From assembly GCA_945833805.1 (NCBI GenBank), contig CAMAGG010000004.1, positions 1 to 37,465 of the forward strand: a DNA stretch of 37,465 bases, read 5' to 3'. Below, piece after piece: positions 21,432 to 29,590 of this stretch; position 1 is the stretch's first letter, and each line of letters begins with the position of its first letter. The position numbers were made by a program, and so were the translations under genes. Origin of the DNA: an uncultured Clostridia bacterium (GTDB lineage: Bacteria > Bacillota > Clostridia > Oscillospirales > Ruminococcaceae). The notes under the pieces are model-generated. The model had not been told where the DNA came from. It did no database searches and saw nothing but the letters and a program-made list of their open reading frames with translations.

Positions 21432-22520
21432 TCAGGGAACAGTGGGGCGGGCAGTCTTTTCAAGTCCTTCCTTCGAGCCCCCCTCCACAAAGGTTTTCTT
21501 CCACTGCGGATACTTCATATCATCGGGGACATAATAGGTCTTTCCGTTTTCATCCCTCGCCGCTCTCGAGCCCTTCAGCCCGAAATCATCATCAAAGAAC
21601 GGCACTGTGGTACTTCTGCACCGCACATGGAAAGGCGGCGCTGTAACACCCGGCTGCATATCCTTCACAGGGAACACTTTCCCGTCCATGGTCTGACAAA
21701 TATCGGATGTCCTGTCGTCGAGGGTAGCCAGTATTTCGTAATTTTCAACGTCGAAATCCCCGTAACAGTCTTTCTCCGCGACTGTCGAGAAAAATGCCCC
21801 CTCTGTCAGAACCAGAGCCTGAGCGTGATTTTTCTGGACATTCATTTTTTTGGCGATGTTGTCGATAACTCTCTGAGTCCCCGTCCCTGCCGAAAGGCTT
21901 CGTATGATATCTGAATGAAGCTCATTTACAAGTTTTACCCTGTTGCCCCAGATACGTTCGGAAAAATTCCGTCCGTCTGCCGTCCATGGCTTTGCAAGGA
22001 CCTTTTCAAGGTAATTCCTGTCTATTTTAGCAACATCAAAGCCGATGTTAAAGCCCTTCTGAAGCTCAAACGCCGTGTGATAATACCCTTCCTCGTAGCC
22101 CTCAGTAATGGTTCTTTCAGAAATTTCCCCCTGCTTTGCAAAAAGAAGCTGCAGGCTGTTTTCCGTTTCAAGCTTCAGAGCTTCAAGCCGTGAGATATGA
22201 AATTTTGCCGACGCATTTTCAAGCTCTTTCATCCATTTGTGGTTTACAGCATTTTCCTCACCCCGCCTTATGTACTCCCACACATCCCAGTGAAATTCCT
22301 TCAGCTGATTTGCGCTCAGAAGCTTAATAGCCTCCGCCTTTGAAATGCCGTTATTGACGGCGATACGCCCGTACCACTTGTCAATAGCCGCCTCAATGTC
22401 CCTCTGCGCCTGCCTGTATGCAGCTTCGATCTCCGCCGCGGCTTCTTCCCTTTTACTGTAAAGAGCGTTTTCCAGCTGTACAAACCGCTCCTGCCAGTAC
22501 TCGCTGTTTCTCCTGCCCAT
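21432..22520 (-). CDS. Minor head protein with MuF domain
   Basis: 362 aa. N-terminal helical region, then the MuF-like part with GTGTQRVIDNIAKKMNV, LVLTEGAFFSTVAEKDCY and the terminal ILATLDDRTSDICQTMDGKV ... PPFHVRCRSTTVP, which are diagnostic. MuF/SPP1 gp7 proteins associate with the portal and enter the head. It starts 4 bp after the portal stop. Confidence 0.92.
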   Translation of the reverse strand: MGRRNSEYWQERFVQLENALYSKREEAAAEIEAAYRQAQRDIEAAIDKWYGRIAVNNGISKAEAIKLLSANQLKEFHWDVWEYIRRGEENAVNHKWMKELENASAKFHISRLEALKLETENSLQLLFAKQGEISERTITEGYEEGYYHTAFELQKGFNIGFDVAKIDRNYLEKVLAKPWTADGRNFSERIWGNRVKLVNELHSDIIRSLSAGTGTQRVIDNIAKKMNVQKNHAQALVLTEGAFFSTVAEKDCYGDFDVENYEILATLDDRTSDICQTMDGKVFPVKDMQPGVTAPPFHVRCRSTTVPFFDDDFGLKGSRAARDENGKTYYVPDDMKYPQWKKTFVEGGSKEGLEKTARPTVP

Positions 22521-22523
22521 GTT

Positions 22524-23924
22524 TTATTCCTCAGAAGTCGCGGGGAAAGGCTGATACTCAGCTTCTTCCCTCTGTTTTTTAAGCCTTTCCATCTCCCTCT
22601 GAGGGTCGTCCACCCAGGGGTGCTGAGCAATAATAGTTTCGTCGGAAAGAATTCCAACAGAAGCCGCGCAATTGGAAATAGCCTCTGTTTCATTTATGAG
22701 AATATCACGGTTGAATATAACATTTACATTTTCCCCCTCAAAATTTCCCTTACCGGTGTTTGCAAGGTGAACGTTTGCGAACCACAGCAGCAGGTCAAAG
22801 GCGGCCTGTAATTCGGTTTCCATGTCGTTGGCGTCAAGGTCTATATCCGAATACATAGACTGGATATTCATCTGATTAGGATTGCCCGACAGTCTGTCGT
22901 CCTTGGCGTCGTAGCCCATGCCGTTTTCAATAATAGCCTTTTTGAAAATTTCCAGAATTGCCTTGTAGTTGTCGGAATTGAGCTGGATCTCCAGTGTGTC
23001 CACGCCGCCTTTGGTGTCCCCGTCGTACCGGACTTTCACGGCTCCGTAGGTAGCCAGATTTTTTCTGAACTGCCCTAAATTTTCCCCGTCGTAGTTTTTA
23101 AGTACCAGTATTGTGTTTCTGGCGTCCTCCTGCATATTATTTTCAAAGTCCGACAGCATTACATTGATACCGTCCTGTATTGACTTGACGCGTTTCAGAA
23201 GAGAGGTTTCGCTCTCGTTGTACTTTACGGGAATAAGGGGGATTTTCTCCCAGTTTACGCCCCCGCCCCTTGTCAGGACGTAAGGATTACGGCTTTCGGG
23301 ATCCGACAGCTTCGAGCCGTCCCAGCTGTGACAGCTTATCCCGTCCTTTGAAAAAATCTCCGCTTTAGTTACAAGCTTTGGGGAAACGTTGCTGTAATCA
23401 ACTACCTTGTACAGCCTGACAGCCTTCACAAGCTCTGTGTGTTCGCTGTCCGTCCAGAATGGCAGTATCTCGTAGCCCGGGAACATACGGAAAGCAAACC
23501 TGCCCTCTTTTGTGTAGTAAGGGTACAGCCAGCTGATACCGCCGCAGAGAGCCGCCTTGCCTGCGTTTTTGAGAGTCTTCATAAATTTCCTGTCAAAAAC
23601 TCCTTTCAGAAGCTCTATGTAGCTTTTATTCTCCCCGTCAAAAATAAAGGGCTGACCCAGGAGATAATTCGCTTTCTGATTGACAAGCTTTGCGTACTGG
23701 TTGTCAATAAGCCTGTTGTTGGGAAGGTTTGTGATTTCCTCAAGGTCGCCGTTCTCGCCGATAGCCGTTCTCTTGCGGCTGAGAATATCGTGTTCCCCCT
23801 CATAGTACATATGTCCTTTTATCTGCATAAGCCTTTTTGGGCTGTGCTCCCACCTTACAATCTCTCTTTCCAGAATCTCTTTTCTGTTAAGGCTCCCGGC
23901 ACCTGTTATTTCGGGTTCGTACAC
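22524..23924 (-). CDS. Portal protein (SPP1 gp6-like)
   Basis: 466 aa. MKGHMYYEGEHDILSRKR near the N-terminus, NNRLIDNQYAKLVNQKANYL and LGQPFIF are the standard SPP1-type portal motifs; the C-terminus is Glu/Lys-rich. It forms the dodecameric DNA entry ring. It follows terL by 11 bp and precedes MuF, the canonical order. Confidence 0.95.
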   Translation of the reverse strand: MYEPEITGAGSLNRKEILEREIVRWEHSPKRLMQIKGHMYYEGEHDILSRKRTAIGENGDLEEITNLPNNRLIDNQYAKLVNQKANYLLGQPFIFDGENKSYIELLKGVFDRKFMKTLKNAGKAALCGGISWLYPYYTKEGRFAFRMFPGYEILPFWTDSEHTELVKAVRLYKVVDYSNVSPKLVTKAEIFSKDGISCHSWDGSKLSDPESRNPYVLTRGGGVNWEKIPLIPVKYNESETSLLKRVKSIQDGINVMLSDFENNMQEDARNTILVLKNYDGENLGQFRKNLATYGAVKVRYDGDTKGGVDTLEIQLNSDNYKAILEIFKKAIIENGMGYDAKDDRLSGNPNQMNIQSMYSDIDLDANDMETELQAAFDLLLWFANVHLANTGKGNFEGENVNVIFNRDILINETEAISNCAASVGILSDETIIAQHPWVDDPQREMERLKKQREEAEYQPFPATSEE

Positions 23925-23935
23925 ATTATCACTCC

Positions 23936-25174
23936 TTACTCAAAGCTGAATGTATCGGGCATTACCGCCCTTGTAAATCCATACCGCATAGCGTCCATAC
24001 TATGAGAAAATTCGTGGTCGGGCTTTCCTGTAAGTTTGCCGTCCCGGTCCTTTTCCCAGCAATAGTTCTTTATTTCCTTTTCAACGTTCACACATTTCGG
24101 ATGCACGATGATTTTATAATTCTGGATAAGCTGAATTCCGTGGTTTACGCTGTCCCGACCTTTCCGGGAGGCTACCGCTCTGATACCCTCGTCCCGGAGC
24201 TCTGCAATAGACTTAGGCTCAGCGCAGTCACACACGATCTGTTCGCTGCCGTAACCCATTTTCTTGATTTCTCCGGCAAGCTGCTGATTGGTAATTCCCA
24301 CGCTGTAATACTCGTCGAAAATATACAGCAATTTTTTTTCGGTATCTATCATCATTGCCACAAAAGCATTGGGATCTGTAAAGCCGAAGTCAACGCCGTA
24401 AGCCGCCTTGATACCCGATTTGCGAAGCTTGTCAACGTCAAACTCCACAATCTCCACATTCTCATAGATAAGCCCCTCAGAAATTCCCCATTCCCCGTCC
24501 CCTTCAATTCGGTAACGACGGGGATTTTTCTCTTTCATTTCGAGAAATATCCGCCTGTCGTCCTCACCCAGCCATTCGTTACACTGCCAGGTGGTAGTCT
24601 GGGTAAACACGTTGTCAGAGGGCTTGTCAAAAAACCGTGCTTTCAGCCATGAATTTTCCGACCACGGGTTGAAAGTCAGTGTGATCTGTTTAAAATACCC
24701 CTCAGGAAGCTCACCACGGATAGACATATCCAGTTTGTTAAAGTCGTCCTCGTTGCCGATCTCGTAGGCTTCTTCGATCCACACGAAGTTTAAAACGCCG
24801 TGATCTACGGAAATCGAAGTAATTTTCATACCGTCATCAAGACCACGGAAAAGAATTTTCTGCCCTGTGGGCTTGTAGACAGCCTGCATAGGCGACACGG
24901 AAAACTCCCACCATCCGTCCAGCTGCAGCTTGTGAGCCGCCCATTTCAGGTCGGAAAACATGCTGTCTCTTAAAGTGTTGCCGTAGCGGCGAACACACAG
25001 GGCATTTGAGAGGGGGTATCTGACTATGCGATAGATAAGGTTGATGGCTGTAGTCTTTGACTTTTTAGAGCCTCGTGAGCCTTTGCACACGCGATAGCGC
25101 TTTGTACATTTCCAGAAATCCGCGTACCCTTTTCCGATCAGCTCCTGCACGGATAATTTATTCCTTGACGTCAT
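23936..25174 (-). CDS. terL: Terminase large subunit (PBSX family)
   Basis: 412 aa packaging ATPase-nuclease. Walker A near 31-42 (GSRGSKKSKTTA), Walker B near 128-135 (LNFVWIEE), coupling motif LTFNP (166-170). Nuclease acidic residues are in VDFGF (Asp262), VCDCAEPK (Asp316/318 region) and HSMDAMRYG (Asp393). The PBSX type suggests headful (pac) packaging, consistent with no HNH gene nearby. It overlaps terS by 17 bp. Confidence 0.95.
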   Translation of the reverse strand: MTSRNKLSVQELIGKGYADFWKCTKRYRVCKGSRGSKKSKTTAINLIYRIVRYPLSNALCVRRYGNTLRDSMFSDLKWAAHKLQLDGWWEFSVSPMQAVYKPTGQKILFRGLDDGMKITSISVDHGVLNFVWIEEAYEIGNEDDFNKLDMSIRGELPEGYFKQITLTFNPWSENSWLKARFFDKPSDNVFTQTTTWQCNEWLGEDDRRIFLEMKEKNPRRYRIEGDGEWGISEGLIYENVEIVEFDVDKLRKSGIKAAYGVDFGFTDPNAFVAMMIDTEKKLLYIFDEYYSVGITNQQLAGEIKKMGYGSEQIVCDCAEPKSIAELRDEGIRAVASRKGRDSVNHGIQLIQNYKIIVHPKCVNVEKEIKNYCWEKDRDGKLTGKPDHEFSHSMDAMRYGFTRAVMPDTFSFE

Positions 25175-25598
25175 CGCAGATCACCACAGGGATGGAGCCG
25201 GAAACGTCGACATTTTCCTTGAAAAGCCCGTACCTTTTGCCGATAAGCTCCGCAGCTTTGAGCCTGTCCTTTTCGGACACGTTGATATCCGCAATAACTT
25301 GCCCGCCTTCATCGGACAATTTCAAGACCTGTTCGGTGTGTTCGCCCCTCATGACCGACGTCAGATATTCAAGCACTTCCTTAGCGTCAGCTGTTTTTTC
25401 GCTTTCTATCTCAGCAAGCTTTTTTTCAATAAATTCTTTTAGATATGGCTTGAATTTTTTAGGCTCTTTAGGGTTCAGCCATTTACTTGCATCTTTGGCT
25501 GTACTCTCTGCATAACCTGCATCCTTTGCTGCTTTATAAGCGTTTCGTTTTGGGTCTTTCAAATAATTTAGTGCAAAATCTTTTTCCTGTGCTTTCAA
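25158..25598 (-). CDS. terS: Terminase small subunit
   Basis: 146 aa from a TTG start at 25598, with AAAGGCGG upstream; a GTG at 25607 is the alternative. The frame continues far upstream, but that part is the structured leader and is not protein-like. The sequence KAQEKDFALNYLKDPKRNAYKA and AGYAESTAKDASKWL is the DNA-binding HTH of PBSX-type small terminases; the rest is a helical oligomerisation region. First gene of the late operon. Confidence 0.9.
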   Translation of the reverse strand: MKAQEKDFALNYLKDPKRNAYKAAKDAGYAESTAKDASKWLNPKEPKKFKPYLKEFIEKKLAEIESEKTADAKEVLEYLTSVMRGEHTEQVLKLSDEGGQVIADINVSEKDRLKAAELIGKRYGLFKENVDVSGSIPVVICDDVKE

Positions 25599-25620
25599 TG
25601 ACCTCACCGCCTTTCTTGTA

Positions 25621-25647
25621 AAAGAAAACCGCCCCGAAGGACGGCTT
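25621..25647 (-). terminator. UUCG-tetraloop terminator just before terS
   Basis: In the minus-strand RNA CCGUCC (25644-25639), loop UUCG, GGGCGG (25634-25629), extended by A-U/G-U pairs, is followed by UUUUCUUU. It lies between the promoter at 25816-25844 and the terS start, so late genes need read-through, or the RNA upstream is a separate short transcript. Confidence 0.75.
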
Positions 25648-25676
25648 ATCAAGAGGATCTGTAAAATGTCAGCTAT

Positions 25677-25726
25677 TGGAGTTGCCTGCCGGAGTTGCAC
25701 CGGCTTAAAATCTAACCATAAGCAAC
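25677..25726 (-). other. tRNA-like acceptor/T-arm minihelix with encoded CCA
   Basis: On the minus strand GTTGCTT (25726-25720) pairs with AGGCAAC (25687-25681), seven pairs including one G-U. The 3' strand is directly preceded by a 5-bp T-arm (GCCGG, 7-nt loop TGCAACT, CCGGC) and followed by TCCA. This is the top half of a tRNA. The D- and anticodon arms are replaced by 15 nt. Confidence 0.5.
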
Positions 25727-25815
25727 GGAAAGGAGCGGCGGGAATTTCACCCGCCTGAAAAAAACATGAGAGATTCACAAAGTGGAACCGCTGTTCTACC
25801 TGCTTCCATGGTATC

Positions 25816-25844
25816 ATTATAGCACTATCAAGGCGGACATACAA
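25816..25844 (-). promoter_or_regulatory. Late-operon/leader promoter (sigma-A type)
   Basis: TTGTAT (25844-25839), exactly 17 nt, then consensus TATAAT (25821-25816) on the minus strand, overlapping the end of the regulator gene. TGTCCGCC is repeated 20 bp apart (25839-25832 and 25859-25852) over and upstream of the -35 region, a likely regulator site. Confidence 0.7.
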
Positions 25845-26268
25845 GGACATTGGCGGACAACTTTTCAATTCCATAATGATGTTTTCGCCGAATAGTCCTT
25901 TCGTTATAATTCATACATTCCGCAATCTGTTCCATAGTTTTGTACTCAAGATACCGGTACATAAAAATTGCTTCAAGTTCATCATCGTGCAATTCTTCAA
26001 TAGCAGATTCTATTTCGCGGCGAAGTGCTATGTAATCACGAAGCGCATTGTCATATTTGTCATCAGATTGGGTAAGCGTTATTAGAGCTTCTTCTACGCC
26101 GTTTCTGCGCCCGTCTGATTTACCTTTGTTATTACCCTCATAATTCGCTGTAATCCGTTGTGTGCGCTCCCTGTCACGCTTACGCAGTAATTCAAGTGCC
26201 TTGACTTTTTTCTCAGCATAAAAAGCCCGATTGAGCCACTGCGATTTTTTCTTCTGTTCTTCCGTCAC
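25828..26268 (-). CDS. Late transcription regulator, ArpU/RinA-like (sigma-70 region 4-like HTH)
   Basis: 146 aa from GTG at 26268, with AAGGAGGGG just upstream; the ATG at 26304 would overlap the previous gene. Basic helical N-terminus, acidic middle (IEELHDDELEAIFMYRYLE) and a C-terminal HTH (KTMEQIAECMNYNERTIRR) of the sigma-70 region 4 type. ArpU/RinA-type proteins turn on late genes and are encoded just upstream of terS, as here. Confidence 0.82.
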   Translation of the reverse strand: MTEEQKKKSQWLNRAFYAEKKVKALELLRKRDRERTQRITANYEGNNKGKSDGRRNGVEEALITLTQSDDKYDNALRDYIALRREIESAIEELHDDELEAIFMYRYLEYKTMEQIAECMNYNERTIRRKHHYGIEKLSANVLVCPP

Positions 26269-26269
26269 A

Positions 26270-26701
26270 CTACCCCTCCTTTTCAAACTTTTTATCCTCC
26301 GCAAGCTTCCCCATCAGAGCCATGCTCAGCTGAAGCTTTGACGCGTCCGACTCAGTAATATTGACTTTTGATTTGACTTTTTCCCGCCTCATCTGTTCTT
26401 CATACGGGATGTAATCGCTCGTAAATCCTTCCGGGTCAAGCCCTGTACTGCTGTAGATCTTATTAAATTCATAATCAAAGACCCCGTCCTTGTCGTAGTC
26501 CTTAAAACGCTTCATCATGGCGTTGTAGTTGTCCATGAACTTCTCGAGCCTTTTTTTGCCAAAGCCGTAATCCGCAATAAGGGTAGCTAAGGCGACCTTA
26601 AAATTCTTTTCTGTGTGTTCTCTCACTATCCTGTTGACTTCCCAGCCTAACGCCCTTTTTTCGCTCCTTGTAAACCCTCCGGGCTTAACTCTCGACTTCA
26701 T
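26270..26701 (-). CDS. Hypothetical phage protein
   Basis: 143 aa, charged and mostly helical (KRALGWEVNRIVREHTEKN, LATLIADYGFGKKRLEKFMD). No membrane segment or signal peptide. The last 30 residues are acidic/lysine-rich. ATGA overlap with the upstream zinc-ribbon gene and 1 bp from the regulator start place it in the same transcription unit. I do not recognise a family. Confidence 0.75.
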   Translation of the reverse strand: MKSRVKPGGFTRSEKRALGWEVNRIVREHTEKNFKVALATLIADYGFGKKRLEKFMDNYNAMMKRFKDYDKDGVFDYEFNKIYSSTGLDPEGFTSDYIPYEEQMRREKVKSKVNITESDASKLQLSMALMGKLAEDKKFEKEG

Positions 26702-27075
26702 ATGTAACCCCTTTCTTCCCCTTCGTACTGTATCATTCCCGCGTCATATCCCCGACAGAAGAGCACATCCCGTGCATGCCGCCTTTCGGATATGTTTTTC
26801 CCGCACGCCTTTTTTACAAGACAGTCAAGGCAATATGACTGTCTGTTGTTGCCGATGACCTCTCCGCAGATCTTACACCTGTGTGGTTCAAACCCTGCCA
26901 TTTCACGGATTTTCTTGCTGTAAACGCGGCTTTTCTCCCTGAGTTCTTCAGCGTGGTTACGGCAATATTTTCTGATACTCAGAGTTTTACCCGTTTCCCG
27001 GCACTTGTCGCTGCAATACTTGACGTTGCCATAATGGGGCTCAAACTCTTTCCCACAGATCTTACACTTTTTCAT
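26698..27075 (-). CDS. Double zinc-ribbon phage protein
   Basis: 125 aa from ATG at 27075 (AAGGAAA just upstream). Two Cys clusters: CKICGKEFEPHYGNVKYCSDKC near the N-terminus is a FLZ/MYM-like four-Cys site, and CKICGEVIG with YCLDC lies near residue 75. Probably nucleic-acid binding. Overlaps both neighbours slightly. Confidence 0.72.
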   Translation of the reverse strand: MKKCKICGKEFEPHYGNVKYCSDKCRETGKTLSIRKYCRNHAEELREKSRVYSKKIREMAGFEPHRCKICGEVIGNNRQSYCLDCLVKKACGKNISERRHARDVLFCRGYDAGMIQYEGEERGYI

Positions 27076-27382
27076 TTTCCTTGATTTTCCTTTCCTCCGC
27101 AATTTTTTCAGCTGTACGCTGAGCGGTCCTTTTGACCTTAAAATCAACGTGGTCTTCTACAGAGCTGTCACAGTAGTAAATCATTTTGAGATACTCAAGG
27201 CAGATGGATACGTCTGCTATCTCGTCAACGATAGCCGCGAGCCGATCGGAGTTAAGCCCGTAACGCCTTGCTTTAAGGAGAGCTTTTGTAAGCTCCCCTG
27301 ACTCCTCAAAAAACAGGTCGACAATGTAACTTTCCCCGAAGGCGTCAATAGACCGCTGTAAAACGTGCTTTTTGTTATCCAT
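27062..27382 (-). CDS. MazG-like nucleotide pyrophosphohydrolase
   Basis: 106 aa from ATG at 27382, preceded by GGAGGAAAGG. The pattern FFEESGELTKALLKA followed by IVDEIADVSICLEYL supplies the EExxE and ExxD metal ligands of all-alpha NTP pyrophosphohydrolases. Phage MazG-like enzymes hydrolyse NTPs or alarmone-type nucleotides; the actual substrate here is unknown. Confidence 0.82.
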   Translation of the reverse strand: MDNKKHVLQRSIDAFGESYIVDLFFEESGELTKALLKARRYGLNSDRLAAIVDEIADVSICLEYLKMIYYCDSSVEDHVDFKVKRTAQRTAEKIAEERKIKENEKV

Positions 27383-27692
27383 TTTCCTTTCCTCCGTCCA
27401 TTTTCGCGCCACAGTTTAAACAATAGTTCATATTGTTTCCCTTCGGTGTACCATCATTTAAACACCATATTTCATGACATCGAGAACACTCGTATATATT
27501 TTCATCTATATCTCCGATACATATCCAGTGTGCATGAACAACAGGCTCAACGTCTGCAGCAGGAGCATCGGAAATAGTATCTTCTATTGAATTTATACAA
27601 TCATCATAGCCAGAATCATATAAACTTTTTACAACCGTTCTCCAACTTGCTACTGCTTTCAATAACGCTTCACGCTCAATGTATTCAGCCAT
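27375..27692 (-). CDS. Zinc-ribbon phage protein
   Basis: 105 aa. Starts MAEYIEREALLKAVASW; the middle is SDAPAADVEPVVHAHW; the C-terminal half has CSRCHEIW and YCLNCGAKMDG. This arrangement is very common in Firmicute phages. The last Cys pairs form a rubredoxin-like zinc site. Role unknown. Its stop overlaps the next gene. Confidence 0.85.
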   Translation of the reverse strand: MAEYIEREALLKAVASWRTVVKSLYDSGYDDCINSIEDTISDAPAADVEPVVHAHWICIGDIDENIYECSRCHEIWCLNDGTPKGNNMNYCLNCGAKMDGGKENG

Positions 27693-27904
27693 TACATTAT
27701 CCCTGCCTTTCTGTAATAAACCACAACTTGACCATTCGACATTTCACATTTAATTTTCATCGGATATTTTGGTTTGTCCGATAAATCATAAACGTGTTCT
27801 TTAACCTTTTTAACGATAATGTGACTTGCTTCACACTTTTCGGCATTTGCTTTTGTCGTGTGCAGCATTCCGCAATACTCACACTGGTATACCTGTTTTG
27901 CCAT
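27692..27904 (-). CDS. Small zinc-finger protein
   Basis: 70 aa. YQCEYCGMLHTTKANAEKC plus SHII gives a C2-x-C-H type site; the C-terminal half is beta-stranded (MKIKCEMSNGQVVVYY). Stop and start overlap with the neighbouring gene by one base. Function unknown. Confidence 0.75.
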   Translation of the reverse strand: MAKQVYQCEYCGMLHTTKANAEKCEASHIIVKKVKEHVYDLSDKPKYPMKIKCEMSNGQVVVYYRKAGIM

Positions 27905-28106
27905 TTTCTCTACACTCCTTATCTTTTTTCATCATCGGAAATATCCATCCTGTCATATCATTTCGTAATAAATAATCAAATCCATGATAATTATTATAAT
28001 CTTTGTGACATTTCTCACATTCAAAACCAAATCTAATGTCCCATTGTCCAACTATTCCTCCACAATCACATCTCAGGTGTTCGTAATAATCGTATATATC
28101 ATACAT
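27879..28106 (-). CDS. Small zinc-ribbon protein
   Basis: 75 aa from the ATG at 28106, 8 bp before the stop of the upstream gene. An upstream in-frame start at 28193 would lie inside that gene and gives less plausible sequence. CDCGG and CEKCHKDY form a four-Cys site. The last residues overlap the next gene by 26 bp. The ribosome site is weak (GAGAAGA), so translation is probably coupled. Confidence 0.6.
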   Translation of the reverse strand: MYDIYDYYEHLRCDCGGIVGQWDIRFGFECEKCHKDYNNYHGFDYLLRNDMTGWIFPMMKKDKECRENGKTGIPV

Positions 28107-28461
28107 TCTTCTCACACTCTTCCAACGCCCGCTCAGCCTCTTCCCGGCTGAGGAATACGGTTCTGCCGAAACTGTCAAGATTATATTTTCCACTAAGCTT
28201 CGACCTGCTTTCGATAGCTATAAAATGCGATTTATGAAGTTTCGTCCTGACTGATTTTTCATCAGACAAGTGTATTGCAACTACTGTCAATTCGTTGATA
28301 TATCCTGTTTTCAACGGCGTATAATACACCTTATCACCAATCACGCACGGTAGCTCAACGATAAGGGCTTTGTCCTTATACCGCCTGCAGTTTTCGGAGT
28401 TTTTATAATTTGCTCCGTCTATGCAGACTTTTCTGTGGTAACAATTTTCACACTTTGCCAT
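28099..28461 (-). CDS. Cys-rich phage protein
   Basis: 120 aa. N-terminal Cys cluster (CENCYHRKVC, then SENCRRY), a middle SH3-like stretch around VIGDKVYYTPLKTGYINELT, and an end typical of phage proteins (FGRTVFLSREEAERALEEC). This composite is frequent in clostridial prophage early regions. Function unknown. Confidence 0.8.
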   Translation of the reverse strand: MAKCENCYHRKVCIDGANYKNSENCRRYKDKALIVELPCVIGDKVYYTPLKTGYINELTVVAIHLSDEKSVRTKLHKSHFIAIESRSKLSGKYNLDSFGRTVFLSREEAERALEECEKNV

Positions 28462-28463
28462 TG

Positions 28464-29168
28464 TCAGCCCTCCTGTTCCATTTCTTTTTCCTTTTTTTCT
28501 CTTTCAACGTGCATAGCCACACGACTTTCATACTCGCCCTTATCTATCTCTTTCCATCCGCTTTCAGCCTCTTTAAAAAACATTTCAATTTCAACCTTTT
28601 CATCATCTGGCATTATTGCATACAAAATAGCCACAGTATCAAAATCACCATTTTTTCTGTCAGTAAGCCATTCTTTGCAATATACCTTAATTGGATTTCT
28701 CGGTACATAAGGCATTGTAATGGGGAACTTGCCATTGATAATGTTTGCAACAAGACCTGAATAATATGAAACTTTAAGATTATCCACATCAAAGCACTTA
28801 ATCCTATCAGTATCCGAATACTTAACTGTTCCATCACTGTGAACATCCTTGAATAACGAACTCATTCGTTTGCATTGATAATGTTTACGGTCATCTTTAT
28901 AACCACCAACCTCATACCAAATATCCTCGGTATCTTCAATAGGTGTAAGCGGTTTGCCTTCGATAAGACGTATTAGTATTTGCTTTGTCACACTTATGCT
29001 AAATCCGCTATGTCCATCTTGCATAAGACTTTCAAACGCTTTTAATGCACTTTCGTAGCAGGCACATCCATAGTCCCATTCGCTTTCTTCTTTGTTTCCA
29101 CGTTCTCTCTTACAAGCAATCTCAACTTCTCTTTTTGCCCAATCTGTCATACTCATTTTTATAATCAT
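28464..29168 (-). CDS. Hypothetical phage protein
   Basis: 234 aa, or 230 if the ATG at 29156 is used. The N-terminal ~60 residues are helical (AKREVEIACKRERGNKEES, YGCACYESALKAFESL). The C-terminal ~35 are a charged helix. The middle contains GKPLTPIEDTEDIW, a motif I have seen in phage proteins of unknown function. No catalytic motif recognised. Confidence 0.75.
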   Translation of the reverse strand: MIIKMSMTDWAKREVEIACKRERGNKEESEWDYGCACYESALKAFESLMQDGHSGFSISVTKQILIRLIEGKPLTPIEDTEDIWYEVGGYKDDRKHYQCKRMSSLFKDVHSDGTVKYSDTDRIKCFDVDNLKVSYYSGLVANIINGKFPITMPYVPRNPIKVYCKEWLTDRKNGDFDTVAILYAIMPDDEKVEIEMFFKEAESGWKEIDKGEYESRVAMHVEREKKEKEMEQEG

Positions 29169-29590
29169 TCTCCTTCCATCAGCTCGGGATTGTCGTGTAC
29201 ATTTCCGACAACTTCCGAGTACGGCATAATTTCAACATCATCTATCGTATCTGGAGTACAATTACCTTGTTGGGTGTGCCAACCGTTGAATATCCACTTC
29301 ACAACCTCGATTGCTACATTGTCAGGATACTCATCATATCGGCTTTTAAGTATATCCCCCTCAAAAATCCTCTTGCCGTTTTTGTCTTTAACCCCCGTGT
29401 GCCGTCCTACTGTTTCAGGTATAACCTCTGTCCCATAAATTTCTCCGTGCTTAAAATCGCCTTCGTGACTTTCGCCCGAAAAGAAGCTTCCTTCAAGTAA
29501 AAACGCTCTGCCGCTACGTGTAAAAACAATGTTGCCATATACCCACTTTTCGTTGTCAATGCTCTTGCCTCTTCTTAGAAAATCTCTCAT
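29165..29590 (-). CDS. YopX family protein
   Basis: 141 aa. DNEKWVYGNIVF, VIPETVGRHTGVKDKNGKRI, FEGDILKSR and the WNG-like FNGWHTQ followed by a C-terminal SEVVGNVHDNPEL are the conserved elements of the YopX family, a beta-barrel protein of unknown role in SPbeta-like and many other phages. Confidence 0.9.
   Translation of the reverse strand: MRDFLRRGKSIDNEKWVYGNIVFTRSGRAFLLEGSFFSGESHEGDFKHGEIYGTEVIPETVGRHTGVKDKNGKRIFEGDILKSRYDEYPDNVAIEVVKWIFNGWHTQQGNCTPDTIDDVEIMPYSEVVGNVHDNPELMEGE

Larger units (their letters stand above)
25621..25809 (-). ncRNA. Candidate structured leader/small RNA upstream of terS
   Basis: A strong promoter at one end and a UUCG terminator at the other frame about 190 nt with no protein-like frame. 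Visible hairpins: GGTTC..GAATC at 25789-25772; GGCGGG/CCCGCC with a 7-nt T-loop-like loop at 25755-25737; and a tRNA-like minihelix at 25726-25677. It could be a cis-acting antitermination leader for the late operon, a trans-acting phage RNA, or part of the packaging site. No known family is recognised. Confidence 0.5.

Noticed and set aside
25677-25815. A standard tRNA gene upstream of terS
   Set aside because: T-arm and acceptor-like pairing are present, but the D and anticodon arms are missing and the T-loop deviates from the consensus.
25608-25874. N-terminal extension of TerS to the ATG at 25874
   Set aside because: The region contains a promoter, hairpins and a terminator, and the translation is not like any TerS N-terminus.
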